From NCBI RefSeq assembly GCF_022899935.1, contig NZ_JALJCJ010000005.1, positions 124,001-188,000 of the forward strand: a stretch of 64,000 nucleotides of DNA, read 5' to 3'. The stretch is from Shinella curvata. GTDB taxonomy: Bacteria; Pseudomonadota; Alphaproteobacteria; Rhizobiales; Rhizobiaceae. Made by a program: the position numbers and the translations under genes. The notes below the pieces were generated by a model, which saw only the letters and a program-made list of their open reading frames with translations, searched no databases and had not been told where the DNA came from. Positions 17,122 through 26,037 of the stretch are shown one piece after another (the stretch's first letter is position 1; the number at the start of each line of letters is the position of its first letter).

Positions 17122-17910
17122 TCACCAGCAGCAGAAACCACCATCGACGAGCAGGTCGACGCCGGTCACGAAGCTTGCCGCATCCGAGAGCAGGAAGACG
17201 GCCGGGCCGACCATCTCGTCAACATTTGCCATGCGCTGCATCGGCGTCTGCTCTTCGAAAAGCTTCGTCTGGTGCACCATTTCCGGCCGGGTGTTCATCG
17301 GCGTTGCGGTGTAGCCGGGGCTGATGGTGTTGACGCGGATGCCGCGGTCGACCCATTCCATGGCCATGGACTTCGTCATGTGGATGACGCCGGCCTTGGA
17401 AGCATTGTAGTGGCACTGGCTCAGGCCACGATTGACGATGACGCCGGACATGGAGGCGATGTTGACGATGGCGCCGCGACCGGTCTTCAGCATGGCACGC
17501 GCTTCGGCCTGGCACGAGAGGAACACGCCCTTCAGGTTGATGTCGATCATCGTCTGGAACTGGCTCTCCTCCATCTCCTCCGCCGGGTTGGCATTGGCGA
17601 TACCGGCCGCGTTGACGGCGAGCGTGAGCGCGCCGAGCTCCGCTTCCGTGCGCGCAACCGCGTCGGTCAGCGCCGCACCGCTGGTGACATCGGCCGCGAT
17701 TTGGATGCTGCGGCGACCGGCACGCGCGATGAAATCAGCGGTCTGAGCGAGGCCGTCATCCGTGCGGCGGTCAAGCAGCGCGACATCGGCACCGCACTGG
17801 GCAAGGCCCATCGCGATGTGCTGGCCGATACCGCTGCCGGCACCTGTAACGAGGGCGACGTTGCCCGAGAGATCGAACAATTTCGGTGCGTTGAGCTTGA
17901 TTTCCGACAT
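17122..17910 (-). CDS. Short-chain dehydrogenase/reductase, probably polyol or sugar dehydrogenase
   Basis: The 262-residue product is a classical SDR with the cofactor loop TGAGSGIG (about residues 22-29), the NAAGIAN structural motif, catalytic Ser in NIASMSG, and the YNASK active site (Tyr and Lys four apart). The acidic LLDRR after the second strand suggests NAD rather than NADP. The last gene of the ABC importer operon, it starts 17 bases after the ATPase stop and is followed by a hairpin. Similar SDRs with DGGFCCW-like C-termini oxidise pentitols or tetritols. The inference is oxidation of the imported polyol to a ketose for the kinase at 23547. Confidence 0.9.
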   Translation of the reverse strand: MSEIKLNAPKLFDLSGNVALVTGAGSGIGQHIAMGLAQCGADVALLDRRTDDGLAQTADFIARAGRRSIQIAADVTSGAALTDAVARTEAELGALTLAVNAAGIANANPAEEMEESQFQTMIDINLKGVFLSCQAEARAMLKTGRGAIVNIASMSGVIVNRGLSQCHYNASKAGVIHMTKSMAMEWVDRGIRVNTISPGYTATPMNTRPEMVHQTKLFEEQTPMQRMANVDEMVGPAVFLLSDAASFVTGVDLLVDGGFCCW

Positions 17911-17927
17911 GCTGCCTTATTCCCTGT

Positions 17928-19415
17928 TCAAAGTGTCGCCAGTTCCATGACCGAGACGTCGTTGGCGTCCTCGCGGTTCAGGATACCGGCCTGTTTTCCC
18001 TGTGCCATGACCATGATGCGGCTGGAGACGCCAAGCACCTCCTCGAGGTCGGAGCTGACCACGATGACGGTGACGCCTTCGCGCGCCAGGCCCACGATGA
18101 GATCGTAGATCGAGGAGCGCGCACCGACGTCGATGCCGCGCGTCGGCTCATCCAGCACCACCACCTGCGGCTTGCGTGCCAGCCACTTGGCCAGAACCAC
18201 CTTCTGCTGGTTGCCGCCGGAGAGCTCGCCGGCATTCTGCCCGCCACGCCCCTTCACGCCGAAGCGCTTGATGTAGTCCTCGGCGAATTCCCGGATGCGG
18301 CGCGACGAAATCCAGCCATTGCGGGAAATCTCGCCGAGATTGGCATAACCGATGTTTTCCGCAATGGAATGGTCGAGCACGACGCCCTGCAGCTTGCGAT
18401 CCTCCGGCACGAGCACGATACCGTTGCGGATCGCATCGATCGGCGAACGCGGCGTCACAGGCTTGCCGTGCAGCAGAACTTCGCCGCTGGCGATCGGGTC
18501 GGCGCCGGTGATGGCGCGCACCAGTTCGGTACGGCCGGCGCCCATCAGCCCGGCAATGCCGAAGACCTCGCCCTTGCGGACGGAGAAATTGATGTCGCGG
18601 AAGGTCTTCGATGGCGCGGACAGGCCGCGCACTTCGAGCGTCACCTCATCCGTCGGCGTGGGAAGCGTCGGGAACATGCGCTCCAGCGAGCGCCCGACCA
18701 TGGCCTCGACGATGGTGCGGATCGGCACGTCGCCACGGTCGAATTCCTGCACCTTGGCGCCGTCGCGCATGACAACGATGCGATCGGTGATCTGGCGGAT
18801 TTCCTCAAGGCGATGCGAGATATAGATGATGCCGACGCCCTCGGCCTTCAGGCGCTCGATCTGGCGGAAGAGAAGCTGCGTCTCCTCGCCGCCGAGTGCG
18901 GCCGTCGGTTCGTCGAGAATGAGCAGGCGCGCATTCAGAGTCAGCGCCTTTGCGATTTCGATGAGCTGCTGCCGGCCGGTCGAGAGACCCTCGACGAGGC
19001 GGTCGGGCGACACGTCGAGACCGAGGCGCTGCAGGCCGGCGCGGGCGCGCTCCTCCATCGCATGACGATCGAGGCGACCGGATTTCATGGGATAGCGGCC
19101 GACGAAGACGTTTTCCGCGATGGAGAGCTTCGGCAGGAGCTTCAATTCCTGATGGATCATGCCCACGCCCTCGTCCATCGCGGCTCGGGGATTGGCGGGG
19201 GCGTAGGGCTTGCCAAGCCAGGTCATCTCGCCCGCGGAGGGCTGGACGGTGCCGGAAATGATGTTCGACAGGGTCGATTTTCCGGCACCGTTTTCACCGA
19301 GCAGCGCCACGACCTCTCCCGGATAGATGTCGAGATCGACACCGTGGAGCACCTTGATCGGACCGTAGGATTTCTGGATTCCACGGAGCGACAGGATGGG
19401 AGAGCGGTTCGTCAT
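17928..19415 (-). CDS. Sugar ABC transporter ATPase (RbsA/MglA type, tandem domains)
   Basis: The 495-residue product contains two ATPase domains. The first has Walker A GENGAGKST, Walker B LLILDEPTAALG and linker LSTGRQQL; the second has LSGGNQQKVVLAKWLA and VVVLDEPTRGIDVG with a degenerate Walker A, the normal state for RbsA-type proteins. It energises the permease at 20503-21477 with the binding protein at 19447-20379, on the cytoplasmic face of the inner membrane. Gene order is permease, binding protein, ATPase, SDR. The substrate class is pentoses, hexoses or polyols. Confidence 0.94.
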   Translation of the reverse strand: MTNRSPILSLRGIQKSYGPIKVLHGVDLDIYPGEVVALLGENGAGKSTLSNIISGTVQPSAGEMTWLGKPYAPANPRAAMDEGVGMIHQELKLLPKLSIAENVFVGRYPMKSGRLDRHAMEERARAGLQRLGLDVSPDRLVEGLSTGRQQLIEIAKALTLNARLLILDEPTAALGGEETQLLFRQIERLKAEGVGIIYISHRLEEIRQITDRIVVMRDGAKVQEFDRGDVPIRTIVEAMVGRSLERMFPTLPTPTDEVTLEVRGLSAPSKTFRDINFSVRKGEVFGIAGLMGAGRTELVRAITGADPIASGEVLLHGKPVTPRSPIDAIRNGIVLVPEDRKLQGVVLDHSIAENIGYANLGEISRNGWISSRRIREFAEDYIKRFGVKGRGGQNAGELSGGNQQKVVLAKWLARKPQVVVLDEPTRGIDVGARSSIYDLIVGLAREGVTVIVVSSDLEEVLGVSSRIMVMAQGKQAGILNREDANDVSVMELATL

Positions 19416-19446
19416 GGCGCTGCTGCCTTTCTGCTATGAGCCCGGA

Positions 19447-20379
19447 TTACGGATGGCTCTTGACGAATTCCGGCGCGTTTTCGCAGGTCGTCAGGACGGC
19501 GTTCGGCGTCTGGCGCTCTTCCACCTTCTGACCGGCTGCGACGGCGAGCGCGGATTCGACGGCGAGAACACCCATCTTCTGCGTGCTCTGCGTTGCGGTC
19601 GCGATGAACGGCCCCTTGCACTTGGCGAGGTATTCAAGTGCGGAGACGTCGCCGTCATAGCCGCCGATGATCACCTTGTCCGAGAGGTTGGCAACGTCGA
19701 CAGCCTTGGCGGCACCCATCGCGAGACCGTCAGCCTGACCGAAGATGATCGTGATATCGGGGTTCGCCTGCAGCATGTTCTGCGCGATCGTGAAGCCTTC
19801 GTCGGCCGACCACATGTTGCTCCACTGCTGGTCGACCAGCTCGACACCCTTGTTCTCGTCGATGGCCTTTTTGCAGCCGGTGAAGCGGTCGACTTCCGGC
19901 GTCGTGCCCTTCTGGCCGTGGATGATCGCCATCTTGCCTGCGCCACCGGCCTTGCCGATGATGTACTTGCAGACTTCGTAGGCGGATTCGACGCTTTCGC
20001 CGGCGATGAACGTATCACCCGGCGCGCCCTCGGGCGTGCGGTCGACGTTGATGACGGGAATGCCGGCTTCGCGGGCGAGACGGGTCGGGACGGCAGCGGC
20101 GGCAGCACCGGCCGGGATGTAGATGAAGGCGTTGATGTCCTGCGTCATCAGGTCCTGCACCTGGCTGACCTGGGTGTTGGTGTCGTTCTTCGCATCGACG
20201 ACGACGACTTCGATGCCCTTTTCCTTGGCATGCTTTTCAACGCCGAGCTTGATCTGGTTGAAGAAGTCGGCCTGCAGGTTCGGAACGGCAAGGCCGATCT
20301 TCTTGACTTCGGCAGCGGAGGCCGGAAGGGCGAGCACGGAAGCAGCGGTTGCCGCCATCAGCAGTTTGGACAGTGTCAT
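19447..20379 (-). CDS. Periplasmic sugar/polyol-binding protein (RbsB type)
   Basis: The 310-residue product begins with a signal peptide (MTLSKLLMAATAASVLALPA, cleaved near ASAAE) and continues with the periplasmic-binding-protein fold of RbsB-like proteins: IGLAVPNLQADFFNQ, NDTNTQVSQVQDL and VINVDRTPEG in the expected order. A strong AGGAG precedes the ATG. It delivers substrate to the permease encoded just upstream. A GC-rich hairpin lies between permease and this gene. Residues in the VDRTPEG and GGYDGDVSALEYLA loops would contact ligand, but identity cannot be read from sequence. Confidence 0.93.
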   Translation of the reverse strand: MTLSKLLMAATAASVLALPASAAEVKKIGLAVPNLQADFFNQIKLGVEKHAKEKGIEVVVVDAKNDTNTQVSQVQDLMTQDINAFIYIPAGAAAAAVPTRLAREAGIPVINVDRTPEGAPGDTFIAGESVESAYEVCKYIIGKAGGAGKMAIIHGQKGTTPEVDRFTGCKKAIDENKGVELVDQQWSNMWSADEGFTIAQNMLQANPDITIIFGQADGLAMGAAKAVDVANLSDKVIIGGYDGDVSALEYLAKCKGPFIATATQSTQKMGVLAVESALAVAAGQKVEERQTPNAVLTTCENAPEFVKSHP

Positions 20380-20468
20380 GGTTTCTCCTCCAAGTTACCC
20401 GGCGGCGCCTGTCTCCCAGAACACCACCTTCCCTTTTGCCGGCCCGCACGATTGCGGACCGTTTTATC

Positions 20469-20495
20469 CACCCCGCCGCTTGGGCTGCGGGGGTG
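20469..20495 (-). repeat. GC-rich hairpin between permease and binding-protein genes
   Basis: CACCCCCGC and GCGGGGTG form a stem immediately downstream of the permease stop codon. No T-tract follows, so it is more likely an mRNA-stabilising or partial-termination hairpin than a full terminator. Confidence 0.4.
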
Positions 20496-20502
20496 AAAGT
20501 CA

Positions 20503-21477
20503 TTATTTGCGCTTGCGATAGGTTTCGGCGGTGACGGCAAGCACGATGACGGCGCCGATGATGACCTGCTGCATGAAGGGCGAGACGCTGAGCAGGTTGA
20601 GGCCATTGCGCAGCACGCCGATGATGAGCACGCCGATGATGGTGCCGCCGATGCCACCCGTGCCGCCGGACAGCGACGTGCCGCCGATGACGACCGCGGC
20701 GATCGCGTCGAGTTCATAGGAAACGCCCGAGGACGGCTGCACGGAGTCGAGGCGGGCGGCGAGCACCATGCCCGAAAGGCCGGCCAGGAAGCTGCACACG
20801 ACATAGACGAGCACGGTCGCACGCTGGACATTGATGCCGGCAAGGCGCGCCACCTCGGCATTGCCGCCGATCGCGTAGAGCACACGGCCGCCGTGACGGT
20901 AGCGCTGATAGAGCAGGCCGACGACAAAGACGACGACCATCACGGCGACCGTCAGCGTCAGGAAACCACCGAAACGCACGATGGCCATCATGTTGAACCA
21001 GGCCGGGAAACCGATGATCTGCTGCCCGTCGGTGATCATGTTCGCAAGGCCGCGCGTGATCGACATCATGGCAAGCGTCGCAATGAAGGCCGGCACGTTG
21101 AAGCGTGTGATTAGAAGCCCTGCGACCAAACCATTCAGCGACGCAACGAGCAAGGCGAGCGGGATCGCGATGCCCATCGGCACGCCGGCCGTCACATTGA
21201 GATAGCCGAGCACCATCATGGCCAGCGCCATGACCGAGCCGACCGCCAGGTCGATGCCACCGATCAGGATGACCATCGTCATGCCAACGGCCATGACGCC
21301 CAGCACCGTGATCTGGTCGAGCACGTTGAGGAAGTTGCGTACCGACAGGAACTTGTCCGTCGCAAAGGTGAGAAAGAGGCACAGCACGATGAGGCCGATG
21401 AGCGGGCCCGTGGCTCCGCGCAGCGAAGGCAACATAATGCCTGCGAACCCCTGTCGTTCTTTCACATCCGCCACCAT
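20503..21477 (-). CDS. Sugar ABC transporter permease (RbsC type)
   Basis: The 324-residue hydrophobic protein has about eight to ten membrane segments and the RbsC-family motifs GGIDLAVGSVMALAMM, TLAMMSITRGLANM, YAIGGNAEVARLAGI and GGTSLSGGTGGIGGT. The ATG at 21477 follows GGGAGGA at seven bases and is preferred to the in-frame start at 21534, which would overlap a candidate operator. It is the first gene of the leftward operon and is transcribed divergently from the transketolase genes. Confidence 0.93.
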   Translation of the reverse strand: MVADVKERQGFAGIMLPSLRGATGPLIGLIVLCLFLTFATDKFLSVRNFLNVLDQITVLGVMAVGMTMVILIGGIDLAVGSVMALAMMVLGYLNVTAGVPMGIAIPLALLVASLNGLVAGLLITRFNVPAFIATLAMMSITRGLANMITDGQQIIGFPAWFNMMAIVRFGGFLTLTVAVMVVVFVVGLLYQRYRHGGRVLYAIGGNAEVARLAGINVQRATVLVYVVCSFLAGLSGMVLAARLDSVQPSSGVSYELDAIAAVVIGGTSLSGGTGGIGGTIIGVLIIGVLRNGLNLLSVSPFMQQVIIGAVIVLAVTAETYRKRK

Positions 21478-21518
21478 GGACACTCCTCCCGGTCGTTCGC
21501 GGCTTCGCACTTGGCTTA

Positions 21519-21534
21519 TCGCATAAATATTCAT
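21519..21534. promoter_or_regulatory. Weak candidate SorC-type operator in the divergent promoter
   Basis: Read on the minus strand, ATGAATATTTATGCGA matches 11 of 16 positions of the palindrome in front of the SorC regulator (GTGAATTTTTATTCAC). It lies 42 bases upstream of the permease start. Confidence 0.3.
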
Positions 21535-21621
21535 TAGTGTGTGTAAATTCGTAGCGCATCCTGCTGAAGGGTGTCAAGGCTGGCAAGTCGAATTTTTCAG
21601 GATCGTCTAATGTCATTTCCG

Positions 21622-21650
21622 CTTGACTTCGCGACCATCCGTGCAAATAT
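21622..21650 (+). promoter_or_regulatory. Candidate sigma-70 promoter of the transketolase operon
   Basis: TTGACT at 21622-21627 is followed after 17 bases by AATATA at 21645-21650, in the AT-rich divergent gap. The candidate SorC operator begins nine bases downstream of the -10 hexamer, where a repressor could block initiation. Confidence 0.4.
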
Positions 21651-21658
21651 ATCTATCA

Positions 21659-21674
21659 GTGTATATTTATTCAC
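21659..21674. promoter_or_regulatory. Candidate SorC-family operator upstream of the transketolase genes
   Basis: GTGTATATTTATTCAC matches 14 of 16 positions of the palindrome directly upstream of the SorC regulator gene. It lies just downstream of a plausible promoter and 13 bases before the transketolase start codon. Confidence 0.55.
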
Positions 21675-21686
21675 AACGAGGGTTTC

Positions 21687-22496
21687 ATGCAGCCGAACGA
21701 TCTCGACCGCATCGCTCAACAGATCCGCCTCCGTGATCTGCAAGCGGTTTTTGAAGCTGGCGCAGGCCATATCGGTGGTGAGATGTCTGCAATCGACATC
21801 CTGACCGCGCTCTATTTCCGCGTGCTGCGCATCTGGCCGGATCAGCCGAAGCATCCGGACCGGGATCGTTTCGTTCTTTCCAAGGGCCATGTGGCGCTCG
21901 CCCTCTATGTGACGCTGGCCAAGCGCGGCTTCATTCCGGAAGAAGAGGTTGCGACCTTCCTGAAGCCCCATTCGCGCCTCAACGGCCACCCGAACTGCAA
22001 CAAGGTTCCCGGTGTCGAGACCAACACCGGCCCGCTCGGTCACGGCCTGCCCGTCGCCGTCGGCATGGCGAAAGCCGCCAAGCTGACAGGTGCGACCTAT
22101 CGCACCTATGTGCTGACGGGCGACGGCGAGATGCAGGAAGGCTCCAACTGGGAGGCCATCGCTTCGGCGGCGCAGTTCGGCCTCGATAACCTGACGCTCA
22201 TCATCGACCACAACCGCTTCCAGCAGGGTGCGTCGCTGAAGGACACCAACAATCTCGCGCCCTTCCCCGCGAAGCTCGAAGCCTTCGGATGGGATGTCAC
22301 CGAGATCAACGGCAATGCCATGGACGAGATCGTGCCGGCGCTGGAAAAGCGCGGCAGCCGGCCGCATTGCATCGTTGCCCACACCAACAAGGGCCACGGC
22401 ATTTCCTTCATGCAGGATACCGTCGACTGGCACCACAAGGTGCCCAATGCCGAACAATACAAGATTGCCGTCGCTGAGCTTTCGGAGGCCCTGTAA
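21687..22496 (+). CDS. Transketolase N-terminal (TPP-binding) subunit
   Basis: The 269-residue product corresponds to the first third of transketolase. It has the conserved HIGGEMSAIDIL (catalytic-site His), LSKGHVALALY, NTGPLGHGLPVAVGMA and the thiamine-diphosphate motif beginning GDGEMQEGSNWEA (about residues 146-158). Full transketolases are about 650 residues; here the enzyme is split, and the complementary half begins at the stop codon (TAATG overlap). Split transketolases occur in dedicated catabolic loci, for example the AptA/AptB apulose-4-phosphate transketolase. Transfer of a two-carbon unit from a phosphorylated ketose made by the neighbouring kinase is the inferred role. Confidence 0.92.
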   Translation: MQPNDLDRIAQQIRLRDLQAVFEAGAGHIGGEMSAIDILTALYFRVLRIWPDQPKHPDRDRFVLSKGHVALALYVTLAKRGFIPEEEVATFLKPHSRLNGHPNCNKVPGVETNTGPLGHGLPVAVGMAKAAKLTGATYRTYVLTGDGEMQEGSNWEAIASAAQFGLDNLTLIIDHNRFQQGASLKDTNNLAPFPAKLEAFGWDVTEINGNAMDEIVPALEKRGSRPHCIVAHTNKGHGISFMQDTVDWHHKVPNAEQYKIAVAELSEAL

Positions 22497-23464
22497 TGAA
22501 CGCCATCACCCCATCTCCCAAGCTGCACGATTGCCGTGACGCCTTCGTTGCCGTGCTGGAGCGCCTGGGCGCCGACAATCCCAAGATCGTCGCCGTCTGC
22601 AACGACTCCGTCGGCTCCTCCAAGCTCGGCGGCTTCAAGGCCAAGTGGCCCGAGCGGCTCGTCAATGTCGGCATCGCCGAGCAGGCGCTGGTCGGCGTCG
22701 GCGCCGGCCTCGCCAATGGCGGCCTCCTGCCCTTCGTCTGTGGCGCCGCCTGCTTCCTGACCGGCCGCTCGCTGGAACAGATCAAGGCCGACATCGCCTA
22801 CTCCAACGCCAATGTGAAGCTGATCGGCATCTCCTCCGGCATGGCCTATGGCGAACTCGGCCCAACGCACCATTCCATCGAGGACTTTGCCTGGACGCGC
22901 GTGCTGCCGAACCTTCCGGTCGTCGCTCCCTGCGATTCCATCGAGACGGCCGCCGCCGTGGAATGGGCAGCCTCCTATAACGGTCCCGTCTTCCTGCGCC
23001 TCTCGCGCGTCGGCGTGCCGGACCTTCTGCCGGCGGGCCACAAGTTCGAACTGGGCAAGGCCAACCTGCTGCGCGACGGCGACGCCGTCACGCTGATCGC
23101 CAATGGCACGGTCACGCACCGCATGGTCAAGGCAGCCGCCATCCTTGCCGAAAAGGGCATCGAGGCACGCGTCCTCAACATGGCAACCGTACGCCCGATC
23201 GACGTCGAGGCCGTGGTGTCCGCGGCCCGCGACACCGGCGCGATCCTCACGGCAGAGGAGCATTCCACCTTCGGCGGTCTCGGCTCGGCCATCGCCGAAG
23301 TCGTGGTCGCGGAAGCGCCCGTGCCGATGAAGATCCTCGGCGTTCCCGGCATCTTCCCCCCGACCGGATCGGCGGAATTCCTGCTTGATGAGTTCGGCAT
23401 GTCGCCCGCCGGCATCGCCGAGGCAGCCGTGGACTTGATTGCGCGTAAATCTTCCCGCACCTGA
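22496..23464 (+). CDS. Transketolase C-terminal subunit
   Basis: The 322-residue product covers the pyrimidine-binding and C-terminal domains of transketolase: RLVNVGIAEQALVGVGAGLA contains the conserved glutamate that activates thiamine diphosphate (E in IAEQ), followed by GELGPTHHSIEDFAWTR and the C-terminal TAEEHSTFGGLGSAIAE. It starts within the stop codon of the N-terminal subunit gene (one-base overlap), ensuring equal synthesis of the two chains. Together they should form an alpha2beta2 enzyme in the cytoplasm. Confidence 0.92.
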   Translation: MNAITPSPKLHDCRDAFVAVLERLGADNPKIVAVCNDSVGSSKLGGFKAKWPERLVNVGIAEQALVGVGAGLANGGLLPFVCGAACFLTGRSLEQIKADIAYSNANVKLIGISSGMAYGELGPTHHSIEDFAWTRVLPNLPVVAPCDSIETAAAVEWAASYNGPVFLRLSRVGVPDLLPAGHKFELGKANLLRDGDAVTLIANGTVTHRMVKAAAILAEKGIEARVLNMATVRPIDVEAVVSAARDTGAILTAEEHSTFGGLGSAIAEVVVAEAPVPMKILGVPGIFPPTGSAEFLLDEFGMSPAGIAEAAVDLIARKSSRT

Positions 23465-23546
23465 CGTGCGCGACTAGATTGCGTGCCGGGCGCGGCAAGA
23501 CCTCCCGATGCCGCGCCCTCCTCTTCTTCCGCCGACCGGAGCCGCC

Positions 23547-25016
23547 ATGACGACCGCCATTCTCGCCATCGACCAGGGCACCACGAATTCGAAGGCCGTG
23601 CTCGTCTCCACGGACGGCGACATTCTGGCGCGCGGCTCGTCTCCCGTCGGCATTGAGCATCCGCAGCCGGGCTGGGTGGAGCAGAGCCCGTTGCGGCTGT
23701 GGCAGTCCGTGCAGGAAGCCATTGCGGCCTGCCTTGCGGCCGCGCCGTCTGTCGAAATCCTCGGCATCGCCATTTCCAACCAGCGCGAATCCGTCACCAT
23801 CTGGGATGCGGACAGCGGCAAGCCGCTGGGTCCCGTGGTCAGCTGGCAGTGCCGCCGCAGCGCACCCGCCTGCGCCGAGCTGATTGCCGCCGGCCATGCG
23901 CCGCGCGTCCAGGCCCTCACCGGCCTACCCATCGACCCGATGTTCCCCGGCCCCAAGATGAAGTGGCTGCTGGATCGCGTGCCCGCCGGAAACAAGGTTC
24001 GGCTCGGCACGATCGACGCCTGGCTGATCCATTGCTTCACGGATGGCGCGGTGCATGCCTGCGACGCCGCCAATGCCGCGCGCAGCCAGCTTTACGATCT
24101 CAACGAACAGGTGTGGAGCGACGAACTCTGCGATCTCTTCGGCGTGACGAAATCCGCCCTGCCTGAGGTTCGCGACAGTGCATCCCGCTTCGGCGTCACG
24201 AAGAACGTGCCCGGCCTTTCAGACGGCATCCCGATTGCCTCCGCCATCGGCGACAGCCACGCCGCCCTGTTCGGCCACGGCGCTTTCAATCCCGGCGACG
24301 GCAAGGTGACCTTCGGCACCGGTTCGTCGATCATGACGACCCTGCCCCGCTTCATCGCGCCGCAACAGGGCATCACCACGACCATCGCCTGGTCGATTGG
24401 TGGTAAGCCGACCTACGCCTTCGAGGGCAACATCCTCGTCTCTGCCGCCTCGCTGCCCTGGATGGCAGACATGCTCGGCCTTGCCGATGTGCAGGCGCTG
24501 ACCGAACTTGCGGCAACCGCTCACGCCGGCGGCCCGGGCTTCGTCCCGGCCTTCGTCGGCCTTGGCGCGCCATATTGGCATTCCGATGCCCGGGCGCTGT
24601 TTTCCGGCATCACCTTCAACACGAGCCGCGCCCAGATGGCACGCGCCGTGACGGACAGCATCGCCTTCCAGGTGCACGATGTCTTCAAGGCCATGTCGGC
24701 GCAATCGCCGACACCGCTTGGCCGACTCTATGCCGATGGCGGGCCAAGCAAGAATACATTCCTGATGCAGTGCGTCGCCGATACGCTCAATCACGCTATC
24801 ATCCAGTGCGACGCACCGGAGGCCTCCGCACTGGGCGCCGCCTATCTCGCCGGCCTGACGCTCAGCGTCTGGCCGGACCTCGCGGCCGTCGCTGCCCTGC
24901 CGCGCGCCGTGAATGCCATCCCCCCGCAGGTCTCCGATACCGTGGATCGCCTGCTCGTCTGGCAGGATGCAATCTACCGCTCGACCGTCTCAGGTCCTTC
25001 CTCTATGAGTGAATAA
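23547..25016 (+). CDS. FGGY-family carbohydrate kinase (glycerol/apulose kinase-like)
   Basis: The 489-residue product has the N-terminal phosphate-binding DQGTTNSKAVLV, the NQRES loop typical of glycerol-kinase-like members, the FGTGSSIMTT phosphate-2 motif, and the C-terminal adenosine motif LYADGGPSKNTFLMQ. The ATG at 23547, preceded by GGAG, is preferred to the upstream in-frame ATG at 23508. It phosphorylates a ketose or triol with ATP in the cytoplasm. It lies between the transketolase halves and the SorC regulator, so it probably makes the transketolase substrate. Glycerol is a formal alternative, but no glycerol-3-phosphate dehydrogenase is present. Confidence 0.9.
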   Translation: MTTAILAIDQGTTNSKAVLVSTDGDILARGSSPVGIEHPQPGWVEQSPLRLWQSVQEAIAACLAAAPSVEILGIAISNQRESVTIWDADSGKPLGPVVSWQCRRSAPACAELIAAGHAPRVQALTGLPIDPMFPGPKMKWLLDRVPAGNKVRLGTIDAWLIHCFTDGAVHACDAANAARSQLYDLNEQVWSDELCDLFGVTKSALPEVRDSASRFGVTKNVPGLSDGIPIASAIGDSHAALFGHGAFNPGDGKVTFGTGSSIMTTLPRFIAPQQGITTTIAWSIGGKPTYAFEGNILVSAASLPWMADMLGLADVQALTELAATAHAGGPGFVPAFVGLGAPYWHSDARALFSGITFNTSRAQMARAVTDSIAFQVHDVFKAMSAQSPTPLGRLYADGGPSKNTFLMQCVADTLNHAIIQCDAPEASALGAAYLAGLTLSVWPDLAAVAALPRAVNAIPPQVSDTVDRLLVWQDAIYRSTVSGPSSMSE

Positions 25017-25024
25017 AAATTCAC
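25009..25024. promoter_or_regulatory. Candidate SorC-family operator, autoregulatory
   Basis: GTGAATAAAAATTCAC is an inverted repeat (GTGAAT/ATTCAC, four-base spacer) overlapping the kinase stop codon and ending 13 bases before the regulator start. The same spacing to the start codon and nearly the same sequence recur at 21659-21674. Confidence 0.55.
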
Positions 25025-25037
25025 CACCGGAGGCTCC

Positions 25038-25988
25038 ATGGGACGGCTCAACGAGTTACGACTGATTGCCCGCATTGCCCAGATGTACCACATCGAAGGC
25101 AAGCGGCAGGCTGAGATCGCAGAACTCATGCATATGTCGCAGGCCACCGTCTCGCGCATGCTGAAGCGGGCGGAGCAGGAAGACATCGTGCGCACGACGG
25201 TCATCCCGCCGGCGGGTACCTTTGCCGAGCTGGAAACGGCACTGCGCGAGCGCTATCGCCTCACCGAAGCCATCGTCGTCGACTGTTCGGAAGACCGCGA
25301 TGGCGCGATCATGGCGCGCATCGGCGAAGCGGCCGCCCACTTTCTCGAGGTCACGCTGCAGCAGGATGAAATCGTCGGCGTCTCGAGCTGGAGCCAGACG
25401 ATCCTGCGCATGGTGGACAACATTCACCCGCTGAAGAACGCCAAGGCCAAATACATCGTGCAGATCCTGGGCGGCATGGGCGACGCTTCGGTGCAGACGC
25501 ATGCCACGCAGCTGACGGCCCGCCTCGCGCGGCTGACCGGCGGCGAGCCGCGGCTTCTTCTCGTTCAAGGCATCACCTCGTCGCGCGAAGCCAAGCTCGT
25601 CATGCTGGCCGACCCGGTGGTGCGAGAGACGATGGACCTCTTCGGCCGCCTCAGCCTCGCCATCGTCGGCATAGGTGCGGTTGAGCCATCGGAGCTTCTT
25701 GCCCGATCCGGCAATACCTTCTCCCGCCAGGAAATGGCGATGCTGCACGAGGCCGGTGCCGTCGGCGAGATTTCCTATCGCTTCTACGACCAGGACGGCA
25801 GGCCGGTCGAAACGCCGCTCAACGACCGCGTCATCGGCCTTTCACTGGAAGAGTTGCGCAAGACCGCCCGCGTCATGGCGCTCGCAGGCGGAGAATCGAA
25901 AACCCAGGCCATCGCCGGCGCCCTGAAGCTGGGCGTCATCGATGTGCTCGTCACCGACAAGTTCACTGCGGCACGGCTCACGGCCTGA
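25038..25988 (+). CDS. SorC/DeoR-type sugar-responsive transcriptional regulator
   Basis: The 316-residue product has an N-terminal helix-turn-helix ([20 protein letters not shown] followed by [12 protein letters not shown]) and a C-terminal sugar-binding domain of the SorC family with [38 protein letters not shown] and [14 protein letters not shown]. Family members (EryD, DalR, LsrR) are repressors released by a phosphorylated sugar. The gene is in the middle of the rightward operon; a palindrome immediately upstream and a near-identical one in front of the transketolase gene suggest autoregulation and control of the locus. Confidence 0.92.
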   Translation: MGRLNELRLIARIAQMYHIEGKRQAEIAELMHMSQATVSRMLKRAEQEDIVRTTVIPPAGTFAELETALRERYRLTEAIVVDCSEDRDGAIMARIGEAAAHFLEVTLQQDEIVGVSSWSQTILRMVDNIHPLKNAKAKYIVQILGGMGDASVQTHATQLTARLARLTGGEPRLLLVQGITSSREAKLVMLADPVVRETMDLFGRLSLAIVGIGAVEPSELLARSGNTFSRQEMAMLHEAGAVGEISYRFYDQDGRPVETPLNDRVIGLSLEELRKTARVMALAGGESKTQAIAGALKLGVIDVLVTDKFTAARLTA

Positions 25989-26037
25989 TCCATCCCGGAT
26001 CGGACATCGGCCTGCTGCGCATTATGGAGAAAAGACC

